Source: Paenibacillus auburnensis
Lineage (GTDB): Bacteria; Bacillota; Bacilli; Paenibacillales; Paenibacillaceae
Direction of reading: 5' to 3'
NCBI RefSeq assembly: GCF_927798115.1
Contig: NZ_CAKMMG010000004.1
Span: 355,541 to 419,540, forward strand
DNA: 64,000 nt
Shown here: piece by piece, positions 41,535 to 50,011 of the stretch
Position numbering within the stretch: position 1 is the first letter of the stretch
Layout: each line of letters begins with the position of its first letter
Notes under the pieces: model-generated
What the model was told of the DNA's origin: nothing
Database searches by the model: none
Seen by the model: only the letters and a program-made list of their open reading frames with translations
Made by a program: the position numbers and the translations under genes

Positions 41535-43066
41535 GCGCTGACGCCCTCCTGCACATTCGGAATTTTGCCGGCTCTGTCCGCTGCCGGTTCGCGGCTGCCC
41601 GAGACTCTCCGCCCGACCACACCGGATACTGCCAGAAGTGAGACCAGATCAAAGGCCAGGGTGAACAAAAATTCATGCTTCGAGATGTCCGCATCCCCCG
41701 CTCCGATGACGGAAACCAGAATCCCGGACAATCCTATCGCCATGCTGGCCACAATCAGCACCATCCGCTGCATGCCTCTGGGATCCCGTGCCTTCAACGC
41801 TTTTACAAAGGAGGGCATATATAAACCGATAACCAGCACCATCCAGAGCAGGATGAACCCGAAGGTTTTGGGGGCCAGAATCCCCTTCAACAGACTATAG
41901 AGTGTAAAAAAATGGCTCTGGGCCCGGAATTCCTTACCCGCCGCTTCCTCATAATTGCCCATAGCCGCCGGCTTGATCGAAAAAGCGCTCTGGGCAGCCA
42001 CATTGAGCATCGAGCTGAGCTGGCTAGGGTTACTGACATAATATTTTAGAATAGAGACAAAACCGTATTTGCTGTAGAAATCCTTCTCCAGAAGCGGCGA
42101 ATTCACATCGACCGTCCCGTATTGCTCATAGTAAATATTGCTTTTTAGAATCGCATACTGCCCATTGATCCCGAAGGATTCCAGCGAAGTCTCCGGATTG
42201 GCAGAATCCTGCAGTACGCCGCGGGTCATCGCATGATACTGGTTGATGTTTACGAATTCCTTGGAGATATTAAGATAGGTTCCAATTCCGGCAGCCAGCA
42301 ACAGAAGCAGCGAGACCACCGTAAGACTGCGGAAAATCCGGTCTCTCCTTACCCACAGAAGCGAGATACCCAGCACGGATAAAATAATACCTACAGGAGC
42401 ATTCTGTTGTTTGGAGGTCGTCAGAATCAGCCCGCTGATTACAAACAGCACCAGCAAAAAATAATCATTGTACTGCTTGCGGTACAGGAGCAGCCATGCG
42501 GCAAAGATGAACAGCATCATGATCAGCACAAGGCTCTCACTGTAAAAAGAATTGAAATACGCGGTGTATCCCGTATCGCCAAAAATGAAAACCGCAAGCA
42601 CCGCCACGATCATCCCCTGCTTCCGGGTCATCCGGCACGTGATCGCTTCCACCAGCAAATAAATAGCGGCTACATAAAGAATCGTATAGACGGCCGCCTG
42701 GAACCGGATATCGAACACCGTGCTGTTGAACAGCAGTTTATTCAGGCCTATAGCCAGCTTGATGAACAGAGACTGGGAAGAATCAAGGGTCGCCCCATTC
42801 TCGTTATAGTATTGATAGATTCCAAAATGCTTCACGAAATAGCCAAAATACTGGCTGTCATAATCCGGCTGGCTGAAATAGAGTCCATTGCTGTAAATAT
42901 TGCGGAAAAAGTCGCCGTTATCAGCCATCCCGATATAAGGAGCCGTAAACAGGGCGACCACCGTAATCAGCAGTACTCCGAAGGCCGCAATAAAGGCGGG
43001 GGATGCACGGAAGCCGGCAAGCATGACGCCCTGCCGCAGGGTTGTTTTCACAGTGTTGTAGATCAT
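41531..43066 (-). CDS. Polytopic membrane glycosyltransferase-like protein (WsfD-like)
   Basis: 511 residues with about 10-12 helices and GAAGGTGA before ATG. After the first helix comes YIGMADNGDFFRNIYSNG; this ADNGDFFR motif with an acidic pair in the first loop is typical of GT-C-like membrane transferases, including WsfD-type hexose transferases of glycan loci. It is the one gene of the operon without a counterpart in B. subtilis ydaJKLMN, and may decorate the polymer or supply a lipid-linked sugar. Assignment to WsfD is from motif memory only. Confidence 0.7.
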   Translation of the reverse strand: MIYNTVKTTLRQGVMLAGFRASPAFIAAFGVLLITVVALFTAPYIGMADNGDFFRNIYSNGLYFSQPDYDSQYFGYFVKHFGIYQYYNENGATLDSSQSLFIKLAIGLNKLLFNSTVFDIRFQAAVYTILYVAAIYLLVEAITCRMTRKQGMIVAVLAVFIFGDTGYTAYFNSFYSESLVLIMMLFIFAAWLLLYRKQYNDYFLLVLFVISGLILTTSKQQNAPVGIILSVLGISLLWVRRDRIFRSLTVVSLLLLLAAGIGTYLNISKEFVNINQYHAMTRGVLQDSANPETSLESFGINGQYAILKSNIYYEQYGTVDVNSPLLEKDFYSKYGFVSILKYYVSNPSQLSSMLNVAAQSAFSIKPAAMGNYEEAAGKEFRAQSHFFTLYSLLKGILAPKTFGFILLWMVLVIGLYMPSFVKALKARDPRGMQRMVLIVASMAIGLSGILVSVIGAGDADISKHEFLFTLAFDLVSLLAVSGVVGRRVSGSREPAADRAGKIPNVQEGVSA

Positions 43067-43081
43067 GCGGATTCACCTTCG

Positions 43082-44236
43082 TTATTGTTCGTTTTTGGGC
43101 TGATAGGAATAGGCTAATAAAGCCATCAGATTGTCAAAAGAGTACGCCTGGCCGGTATTCGGATCACCAAACCCGCCGTACAGCGGACTTGCAGGATCTG
43201 TAATTCTGAACTCGTTCATCCGCCCGATACCTGCTTCATAGAGGGCAGCATCACCGGCCACCGCACCGATCATCGCCGTCAGCGCATAGATTGCCGTGGA
43301 GCGGACATCATTCGCGGGTTTTCCTTCACGGGTATATTGTCCGTACAGCGTACCTGCCTCGACCTGCTGCTTGATGAAGCGGATGCTCTCCGGACGCTGG
43401 CGGCCCGCCTCTGCCAAATTCAGAATGCTCAGCAGCGATTCCACTGTATTGATATGTTCTGATCCGTACGCTCCGGACTTATAATCAAATCTCGTTTCAT
43501 AGAAAGGAAATGAGTCTGACAGATAGCCCTGCTCAAGAATTTTGCTCATATTATCCAACAAAATACCTAAAGATTCGCTATCAATCGACAATTTTCGCAA
43601 CACACTCAGATTAATATAACACAAAGTAATAAACCCGTTATTTTGTTGGTATAAATTGTCATATAGATCATACATTTTTCCGTCTTTAACATTACTAGAA
43701 TAGAATCTCCTGGAATATTGCTCAGCTTCCTCTGTATACTGCTGATTCCCGAAAACCTCTCCCGCAGCAAATAAGGCACCGATCATCCGCAGGTCGTCCA
43801 CCGCCGCATTAACCGTGTACTGTTTCTGCAGCTTCGGGCTGTACCGGTAGCTGAATCCGCCTTCCACGTCGAAGGTCTGTTTGCCGAGCGCCCATTGCCG
43901 GGCAAAAAGCTGTGCATCACCGCTGCGGACAGCACTTAACATCATCAGGGAGGCTGACTCGCTTAATACCTCATGACCGGTGGCGGCTTCTGCCGACTGA
44001 TCCGTATCCAGTAAATTGGTATACACCCCAAAGGGGCCGGTAAGTTTCGTATTTATGAAAGTATATAGTTCCTGCTTTTCTTTTACATGCTCTTCTGACG
44101 GCTGTCCCGGTCCCGCTGATGAGCTGGGCGAGACTACTGCACTTGCTGAAGGTACCGGCTGCGCCCCGTTGCTGTAGGCGGCCAAGAAGGCAAGAGACAT
44201 CAGACAAGCAAGAACTGTGCTGCGTCCTCTACCCAA
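43082..44236 (-). CDS. ydaJ: Secreted GH8-like glycoside hydrolase (YdaJ/PssZ-type)
   Basis: TTG 44236, eight bases after GGAG, gives MGRGRSTVLACLMSLAFLAAYSNG, a better signal sequence than ATG 44251. The body is an alpha/alpha toroid with YTFINTKLTGPFGVYTN, HEVLSESASLMM (probable acid Glu), AVDDLRMIGALFAAG (Asp) and a repeated SRRFY...KMYDLYD. Family members hydrolyse the polysaccharide made by the same operon. First gene of the operon; DNA around 43560-43760 is more AT-rich than the rest. Confidence 0.85.
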   Translation of the reverse strand: MGRGRSTVLACLMSLAFLAAYSNGAQPVPSASAVVSPSSSAGPGQPSEEHVKEKQELYTFINTKLTGPFGVYTNLLDTDQSAEAATGHEVLSESASLMMLSAVRSGDAQLFARQWALGKQTFDVEGGFSYRYSPKLQKQYTVNAAVDDLRMIGALFAAGEVFGNQQYTEEAEQYSRRFYSSNVKDGKMYDLYDNLYQQNNGFITLCYINLSVLRKLSIDSESLGILLDNMSKILEQGYLSDSFPFYETRFDYKSGAYGSEHINTVESLLSILNLAEAGRQRPESIRFIKQQVEAGTLYGQYTREGKPANDVRSTAIYALTAMIGAVAGDAALYEAGIGRMNEFRITDPASPLYGGFGDPNTGQAYSFDNLMALLAYSYQPKNEQ

Positions 44237-44275
44237 ATCATCACTCTCCATGAAGGGCGTATTTTGTCGATAACT

Positions 44276-44290
44276 ATATTACGGTAATAT
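44276..44290. promoter_or_regulatory. Palindrome in the exopolysaccharide operon promoter region
   Basis: ATATTACGGTAATAT is a 15-bp perfect palindrome around one central base, 40 bases upstream of TTG 44236. A TTGACA lies further upstream at about 44320. It may be an operator; the regulator is not known. Confidence 0.4.
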
Positions 44291-44389
44291 TAGTCACAAA
44301 GTTGACTGTTTTACCAATTATTTTGTGTCAAAGCAACAAAATGATTCGTTTTTCCTACTATTTTTTGTAAAAAAACAGACTTGTAACAC

Positions 44390-44433
44390 AAAAAGAGCTA
44401 CCCTCAGGTCAAAAACAACCTTAGGCAGCTCTA
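44390..44433 (-). terminator. Terminator of the K+ channel operon
   Basis: AGAGCTACC/GGCAGCTCT arms with partial inner pairing; TTTTT follows on the minus strand. It lies about 43 bases past the channel stop. Confidence 0.7.
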
Positions 44434-44475
44434 TTGGCTCTATTGGTATGAAGAATAAATTAGATCATTCCGTGC

Positions 44476-45489
44476 CTATCCTTTGATTCTGCGATAAGTT
44501 TCTTCATCGGTGACAATATATAATCGTGCATCGGCCGGGATCGGCTGGTCTAGCTTACGGTTAATGCCCATATCGCTATGGTCGGAAATTAGGGTAGCCC
44601 CCTGAAGGAGCAGATCCTGAAAGGCTTCCCCGTAGGTTCGCCAAGCTGGGTTCCGCGGCACTTCATAGATGTCGTCGCCATGCTGGCGGCTGAGCAGCTG
44701 GCTGATCACCTCAGAATTCCCTTCCTGCAGAGCCGACCTCACGGCCAGCCTGGAGATGGCATCATGCGAAAGTACGAACTCATTCACATGAACATGCCGG
44801 AAGTTCTTAATATTCTTCTCCTGCATAATCTCGACTGTAGTATGTACCTGCGGGGCGATCCGCTCAATGCTTGAGACGATCAGCAGCGATTTGCCGTCAA
44901 TCAGCGAGGCTTCGTCTATGCGGTTGTCGCCAAATACAATGGCCGCTCTTGCTTCCCCGATGCCGGCCTTCAGCAGAATATCATCGCTTGAGGCATCGCC
45001 GCTGATGAAATGCACCTGCTCCATTTGCTCCAGCGGATGCTGACCTATTTCGTCAATGATGACAATCCGGCACTTCGGGTCATAACATAGAATCTCATCT
45101 ACGGCCGCCTGCGTTTTCCGGCTCCAGTTAATCAGCAGCACATGATTTTTCCCGTGAAAGCTCAAGGTTCCAGCCCCTCTCCTCCTCTGTATCTCCCCCA
45201 TGGCCTCAACCACTTTACCGATGACCAAGCTTAACAGACCGATGCCAAAGATGTATAGAAAAATAGTGAACAGCTTACCGGAAAACGTCTTGGCAAAAAA
45301 GTCGCCATAGCCGACGGTAGACATCGTTGTCATTACCCAGTAGAACGCGTTGAACCAGTTGTTAAAGGTACCGGGCTCCAGTGTGTAGGCAATGGTGGCG
45401 CTCAGAACAACAAAACAAAGAATCATAAGTGCAATGGTCTTCTTCTTAAGAGCCATCAGCTTTCCTGATATCCTGAGGAGAAAATGCAT
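44476..45489 (-). CDS. Two-helix potassium channel with cytosolic RCK (TrkA-N) domain
   Basis: 337 residues: TM1 at about 18-36, the selectivity filter TVGYGD at 58-63, TM2 at about 71-92, then a Rossmann RCK domain (HVLLINWSRKTQAAVDEIL; VHFISGDASSDDILLKAGI; AIVFGDNR). This is the YugO/MthK-like arrangement. It is last in a six-gene operon whose other members handle an ATP-grasp ligase and membrane proteins, so its RCK domain may respond to the product of that pathway (inference). A hairpin without T-run lies between it and the preceding gene. Confidence 0.9.
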   Translation of the reverse strand: MHFLLRISGKLMALKKKTIALMILCFVVLSATIAYTLEPGTFNNWFNAFYWVMTTMSTVGYGDFFAKTFSGKLFTIFLYIFGIGLLSLVIGKVVEAMGEIQRRRGAGTLSFHGKNHVLLINWSRKTQAAVDEILCYDPKCRIVIIDEIGQHPLEQMEQVHFISGDASSDDILLKAGIGEARAAIVFGDNRIDEASLIDGKSLLIVSSIERIAPQVHTTVEIMQEKNIKNFRHVHVNEFVLSHDAISRLAVRSALQEGNSEVISQLLSRQHGDDIYEVPRNPAWRTYGEAFQDLLLQGATLISDHSDMGINRKLDQPIPADARLYIVTDEETYRRIKG

Positions 45490-45520
45490 CCGCCCGCCCC
45501 TCTTCCCTAATTAATATGGT

Positions 45521-45548
45521 GCCCCGCACGGATAACACCGTGCGGGGC
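45521..45548 (-). terminator. Internal hairpin before the channel gene
   Basis: Perfect 11-bp stem GCCCCGCACGG/CCGTGCGGGGC with a 6-base loop, between the DUF350 stop and the channel start. No T-run follows, so partial termination or mRNA stabilisation are both possible. Confidence 0.55.
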
Positions 45549-45560
45549 AGCCCCAGAAGC

Positions 45561-45953
45561 TTAAATGATCAGACTGCTGACGGCAAAGGAGGTTCCGATG
45601 AAAACCAGACAGAGCATGGTGCCCACGGCTACATTACCCTTCTGCAGCTGTTCGGATATTCTGAAGCCAGGGGTAAACAGCTCAAATATCCAGTACGCCG
45701 CGATCAGGCAGACATACCCTACAGCGAACCACAGCATCATGTGCCAGATCGACGTATTCGTATAGGCCGCTACCCCCAGGATAATCGCCGTAGCCAGGAA
45801 TTTTCCGCCGAGCGCCAATGCTACAGCGACATTGCCCTTCTTAATCTCGTCCATATCCTTAAATGGAGTCATCAGGGTAAAGACGACCATGCCGAGCACT
45901 TGCAGCAGAATGATCGTTAAAACACTTACTACCAGATTAATAACTATCGTCAT
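45561..45953 (-). CDS. DUF350 (YjfL-like) membrane protein
   Basis: ATG 45953 overlaps the preceding stop as ATGA and is preferred to GTG 45962; 130 residues. Four helices: TIVINLVVSVLTIILLQVLG, FLATAIILGVAAY, MLWFAVGYVCLIAAYWIFEL and VAVGTMLCLVFIGTSFAV, with the repeated KKGNVAVALALGG / QKGNVAVGTMLCL motif typical of DUF350 duplication. Known neighbours of this family are ATP-grasp ligases and ion channels, as here. Confidence 0.87.
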   Translation of the reverse strand: MTIVINLVVSVLTIILLQVLGMVVFTLMTPFKDMDEIKKGNVAVALALGGKFLATAIILGVAAYTNTSIWHMMLWFAVGYVCLIAAYWIFELFTPGFRISEQLQKGNVAVGTMLCLVFIGTSFAVSSLII

Positions 45954-46615
45954 TTTGCCCACCCCCGAAATTTCGCATAAGCCGAATCATAATCGGCGAA
46001 ATCATGCACTTCCTCCAGCACTACAGAGGCTGTTTTTGCTTTCTCCAGTGCCGTGTAGCGCTTATCGTCTATCGGCTGCTTGATCCGGTTGCCGGAGGGC
46101 AGCTCAAGCACGGCGAAGTTTCTCGTCTTCTCCTGATACTTGGTCTTATATACCCCGACAAGGTCAACATCGGTGGTAATCGATACTTTCAGATTCTTCA
46201 GATCTTCCGCTGCCGCTTCTTGCGTCCCGTACGATTTGATCGTAGTCCAGGCAGACAGGCGGACCTCATTCTTCTGATCGGCATCTGTAGTCATCTCGGC
46301 ATCCATGAACTGCAGCGTCCAAATCTTGTCGCCCGTAGCATAATTGCCGTCATTGGGCAGAAGCTCATTATCAGGCAATACAGTCATGTCGCTACCGACC
46401 AAATCGCCCACTGTACTCTCCACTACCCGGTAATCCCAGGGTACACGCGATACACTGGCCGTTGTTTCTGCTGGAGTCCCGGTATGAAATACGCTGTCTT
46501 CGTTGCTGGAGCATGCACTCAGCAGCACCGCAAGCAGCAGCATACCCAACACTGCACTCAGCCGGATCCTCGCCCTTCCGTTGATCCGCTTCTCTATCCG
46601 TTGGTTCCTATTCAA
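45950..46615 (-). CDS. DUF4247-like lipoprotein
   Basis: 221 residues from TTG 46615, which overlaps the ligase stop by 8 bases and follows AGGAG. Basic N-terminus, hydrophobic stretch, lipobox LAVLLSAC. The body starts WDYRVVESTVGDLVGSDM and contains IWTLQFMDAEMT, with VLEEVHDFADYDSAY near the end. The layout matches DUF4247 proteins found beside DUF350 genes. Function unknown; probably on the outer membrane face. Confidence 0.75.
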   Translation of the reverse strand: MNRNQRIEKRINGRARIRLSAVLGMLLLAVLLSACSSNEDSVFHTGTPAETTASVSRVPWDYRVVESTVGDLVGSDMTVLPDNELLPNDGNYATGDKIWTLQFMDAEMTTDADQKNEVRLSAWTTIKSYGTQEAAAEDLKNLKVSITTDVDLVGVYKTKYQEKTRNFAVLELPSGNRIKQPIDDKRYTALEKAKTASVVLEEVHDFADYDSAYAKFRGWAK

Positions 46616-47819
46616 GCTCCCTCACTCCTAGCGCGATAAAATGACTGGCATTGCCTGTAATTGGCCCGCCTGCCCGCCCGAGCAGCCCGCAGGGCTTCCC
46701 GTTGATCACGAACATGCCGGTCAGCAGATGAAGCTCACCCTCCGCCGTTTGAATCCGGGCCAGTTGCGCCCGCTTCTGGTACACGGTTGGAAATAATACA
46801 CTGCTGTCAAAGCCTTCCTCATCCTCAAGCTCAAGTTCCCCGGTGTCGCCATACAGGCGTACAGAACCGCCTTCACGTCCGAACACCGATTTGGATACAA
46901 AGCTTCCGGAGAATACCGGCTTATTGTAGGTCGGCAGGATGTAGCTGGAAATGGCCCCGCGTTCTTCTTCGGTAAACAGCAGCCCCAGTTCATACATGCC
47001 CCATACCGCGGCAATCAATCCCTTGGACTGCAGCAGAATGCTGTGCGGGCCGTTGAACAGCTGCAGGCGCCCGGTCTCTATGGCATAAGCAAGGGCATCT
47101 CCGCCTTCGTCAACCGCCATCCATTCCTTCGGGTACAGGGCGAACATCCGCTCAATTCTCCGGTTCTCCCCGTCATACACCGTTCCGTTATCAATCCATA
47201 AATCCAGACAATCCACACATTTAATGTCCTGGCCGCTATGGCGGACCAGCGCCTCAATCGTGCCGGAATCCTCCTGATGAGAGCCGTAGGCCACACAGGC
47301 TGCCGTGTCCGGGCGTTCCTCACCCCAGGCTCCGGCCAGCTGCTCCTTCATCCCAGCATTCGGGCTGGATATTCCGGCCTGCCCGCAGATCCATGGTGTC
47401 GCGATGGAAGCTTCCACATAACCTGTAGGTGTATCCGCATTCAGCTCCAGCAGCTTAATAGTGCCGTCATCCGCCACGGCAAAATCAAACCGGGCATAAC
47501 GGCTGATCAGGCCCGGTTCCGGCAGCGGCATGTCATCCAGCATCTGCCACAGTACAGGAGGGATACCAAGTAGATCATACAGATCATGCCTGCGGTGGAC
47601 GTACCGTACCGCCTTGTCGAGGATCATCCATAACTTCCCGGAAGCCTCCTCCAGCTCCCGGTAGAGCTCTCCCGGCATGACCGCAATTGCATCCAGCCAG
47701 TACTCTTCCTCCCCAAGATCAGCCCAGGTAAAGCCCAGCTCACGCAGCTGTTCTACCCGGGGCGCCCGTTCCAGCGCTGACTGATCCAGTAATTGAAAGA
47801 CACTCTCTACCTTGGTCAT
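46608..47819 (-). CDS. Glutathionylspermidine synthase-like ATP-grasp ligase
   Basis: 403 residues, start overlaps the previous stop as ATGA. The ATP-grasp core shows FDFAVADDGTIKLLELNADTPTGYVEAS (ELNADTPT as metal and substrate loop), SFVSKSVFGREGGSVRLY (nucleotide-binding Lys and glycine loop) and GGPITGNASHFIALGV at the C-terminus. It lacks the amidase half of E. coli Gsp and resembles YgiC/YjfC. Such enzymes join an amine to a peptide carboxylate; the true substrates here are unknown. Confidence 0.88.
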   Translation of the reverse strand: MTKVESVFQLLDQSALERAPRVEQLRELGFTWADLGEEEYWLDAIAVMPGELYRELEEASGKLWMILDKAVRYVHRRHDLYDLLGIPPVLWQMLDDMPLPEPGLISRYARFDFAVADDGTIKLLELNADTPTGYVEASIATPWICGQAGISSPNAGMKEQLAGAWGEERPDTAACVAYGSHQEDSGTIEALVRHSGQDIKCVDCLDLWIDNGTVYDGENRRIERMFALYPKEWMAVDEGGDALAYAIETGRLQLFNGPHSILLQSKGLIAAVWGMYELGLLFTEEERGAISSYILPTYNKPVFSGSFVSKSVFGREGGSVRLYGDTGELELEDEEGFDSSVLFPTVYQKRAQLARIQTAEGELHLLTGMFVINGKPCGLLGRAGGPITGNASHFIALGVRELE

Positions 47820-48517
47820 CCGCCAAAACCGCTCTTGCTGGAGCCGGATCGGGATGACGAACCGGACTTGCTGGAGCTTGAACTTTTGGAAGAGCCCAGG
47901 CCGCTTGATGTGCCTCCGACCCCGCCGGCCTTGGAAGAACCTCTTCGGGTGATGGAACCCGTGGAAGAGGTGGATGTCCTAGGCTTAACCACTGATCCGG
48001 CGACCGGCTTATTCTGAAAGCTGCCGCTGTTGTAAGACGGCGGTCTATAGGTAGTCCGTGTACCGCCGTAATAGGTTGGCCGGTCATTGTACCAGCCTCT
48101 GGACGAATAGAAGGAACCGCTGTTGAACAGCATGTGGTAGAGCAGCAGATCGTCCCAGCCAAACCCGGAGTTGTAGCCGCCGTAGTTATTGATGACTGTC
48201 GTTCCGCCTGAGGTAACCACTCCCGTCCCCTCCTGGACCGTCTCTCCAGCGTTCTCTTCCGGATAGGGAATGTTCCAGTCTACATTTTTGTCAAAATAAG
48301 CTTTGACCTCTTCGGTCGACCAGGAGACCAACTGCGGTTCTTCTCCGCTGCCGCTCCCGGTTGCATGAACGCCTCCCGGAATGAACATCGCATTGGCCAG
48401 CAGCGCAATGCCCAGCGAGGTGGACAATACACGCAGCGGTTTGCCTTCCGCATTAAACAATTTAGAACCGACTGATTCCCTGTCCGGTCCCTTCGGTTTT
48501 TGCTCATCGTTCTCCAA
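47816..48517 (-). CDS. YgiB-like exported protein with Ser/Gly-rich tail
   Basis: 233 residues from TTG 48517, after AAAGGAGG. Residues about 28-50 form one hydrophobic signal-like segment (LSTSLGIALLANAMFIPGG). The middle has NNYGGYNSGFGWDDLLLYHMLF, and the last 70 residues are almost wholly S, G, K and R, ending SGSSKSGFGG. A Gly-rich end beside a YgiC-like ligase recalls E. coli YgiB-YgiC. The tail might be the ligase's acceptor (speculation). Confidence 0.7.
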   Translation of the reverse strand: MENDEQKPKGPDRESVGSKLFNAEGKPLRVLSTSLGIALLANAMFIPGGVHATGSGSGEEPQLVSWSTEEVKAYFDKNVDWNIPYPEENAGETVQEGTGVVTSGGTTVINNYGGYNSGFGWDDLLLYHMLFNSGSFYSSRGWYNDRPTYYGGTRTTYRPPSYNSGSFQNKPVAGSVVKPRTSTSSTGSITRRGSSKAGGVGGTSSGLGSSKSSSSSKSGSSSRSGSSKSGFGG

Positions 48518-48547
48518 CCTTATTGCCTCCTTTCCTGAAACCTACAT

Positions 48548-48766
48548 TTAGTCTTCGGTCCGCATCGGGATGAGCAGAAGCTCCAGCTTCCCCTGGTCCA
48601 CATTCAGCCGCCCTTCAACCGCTTCAAACTCCCGGTTGCCGACCACAATGTAATTGACATGCTCCAGCGCGGTAATCATATTCATGCTCCACGTGCGCTC
48701 CTCAATGACGCGAAGGTCGCCCTCCGGCATCTTTTCCAGCAAAATGACACCCATTCCATTATCCAC
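48548..48766 (-). CDS. Small uncharacterised protein, first gene of the channel/ligase operon
   Basis: 72 residues from GTG 48766, GGAAGGAA upstream. MDNGMGVILLEKMPEGDLRV then IEERTWSMNMITALEHVNYI and VVGNREFEAVEGRLNVDQG. No signal, helix or cysteine. It lies 30 bases before the YgiB-like gene in the same direction. Not recognised. Confidence 0.7.
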   Translation of the reverse strand: MDNGMGVILLEKMPEGDLRVIEERTWSMNMITALEHVNYIVVGNREFEAVEGRLNVDQGKLELLLIPMRTED

Positions 48767-48863
48767 TTATTACACTTCCTTCCTGTTAACTATTACGCTT
48801 CTGATACGCAATTATCCTCTTTTCGTTTCATCCTGAACAGGAACAGAAGGAAGGGAAAGGGTA

Positions 48864-49988
48864 CTAAAAGACCTTTTGCACCCAGTTATCCATAATGCTG
48901 CCGGGATGAATACCCAGTTCGCTTTGCAACAGCGTTTTGTAGTTTTCGTAGTGGTTTCTGAATCCAAGAAAATCACCCAAATCCGCATAACTGCGCAGTA
49001 CCAGCCTGCAAATATCCTCCGAATAGGGATCTACCTCCTGCAGTGCAGTCAGCCGTGTGAGTGCCTGCTGCGGACGCTGGGAGCCCAGTTCATACTCTGC
49101 CGAACGGAGTGCCATCTGGAGATACTTGGCCCGCAGCTCCTTGCGCTTCGTCTCGGCCCAGTCATAAGGATGCTCGCCTAAATAATCCCCGCGGTATAAG
49201 GCCAGCACAGCCTCCCGGCGCTCCCATTCCTGTTCGCTCTCCACAGGGCCGCCCAGCCAGCCTCGTACGAATTGCTCCACATCCAGCGCCACCTTCCCTA
49301 GAACCAGGCGGTAGCGTTCCTGCGAAAACTCCACAACCACGTCCATCCCCCAAGTCTTCAGGAGCTTGCGGATATGATACACCGTTGTGTGCAGATTGGT
49401 AACCGCCTTCTCCGGCTGGAAATCCGGCCAGACCAGATCCACGATCATATCCTTCAGGATCCATTGCCCGTGGTAATGAAGCATTAACGCGAAAACCTCC
49501 TGCGCCTTGCTTGTTCTCCACTGTGTTTTCCGCCCGGGGTCATTCTGATCCATGAACTCAAGCCGTTTGAAGCTGCGGATATAGGGATTGTCTTCGGCTG
49601 CCGGGGATACGGAAGCTTCCTCTGCCGGTTCTTCGCGGCCCACCAGCCGCTCCAGCGTTTTGTTCAGCCGCTGGGCAGTAACCGGTTTTAACAAATAATC
49701 TACCGCATTTAGTTCAAACGCATCAATGGCATAGTCAGTGTATGCCGTAATGTAAACAATCCGGATACTGCGGTCCACTCCCATAATATGCTCGGCTGCT
49801 TCCAGGCCATTCATCTCCGGCATTCCGATATCCAGAAAGACGATATCGGCCTTCTCCTGTTGCAGATGCTGGAGCCCCATTTTCCCCGAAGTGTATTTGC
49901 CGGTAATTTGCAGCCGCCCGTCTCTGGCCAGCAGGCGTTCAAGGTGCTGCAGCGCAGGTTTTTCATCATCTATCAATATTGCCTTCAT
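48864..49988 (-). CDS. Response regulator with OmpR-like HTH and BTAD domain
   Basis: 374 residues. Receiver (MKAILIDDEKPALQHL; Asp in IVFLDIGMPEMNG; Lys in YLLKPV) at about 1-120, winged helix (ILKDMIVDLVWPDFQPEKAVTNLHTTVYHIRKLL in two parts, around 180-215), then the bacterial transcriptional activator domain with TPR-like helices (LDVEQFVRGW; YRGDYLGEHPYDWAE; DPYSEDICRLVLRSYADLGD). This SARP-like architecture is common in Paenibacillus next to 7TMR-DISM kinases, and the kinase gene is 23 bases upstream. Confidence 0.92.
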   Translation of the reverse strand: MKAILIDDEKPALQHLERLLARDGRLQITGKYTSGKMGLQHLQQEKADIVFLDIGMPEMNGLEAAEHIMGVDRSIRIVYITAYTDYAIDAFELNAVDYLLKPVTAQRLNKTLERLVGREEPAEEASVSPAAEDNPYIRSFKRLEFMDQNDPGRKTQWRTSKAQEVFALMLHYHGQWILKDMIVDLVWPDFQPEKAVTNLHTTVYHIRKLLKTWGMDVVVEFSQERYRLVLGKVALDVEQFVRGWLGGPVESEQEWERREAVLALYRGDYLGEHPYDWAETKRKELRAKYLQMALRSAEYELGSQRPQQALTRLTALQEVDPYSEDICRLVLRSYADLGDFLGFRNHYENYKTLLQSELGIHPGSIMDNWVQKVF

Positions 49989-50011
49989 AGGCCGGGTTCA
50001 CCTCTTATTTG

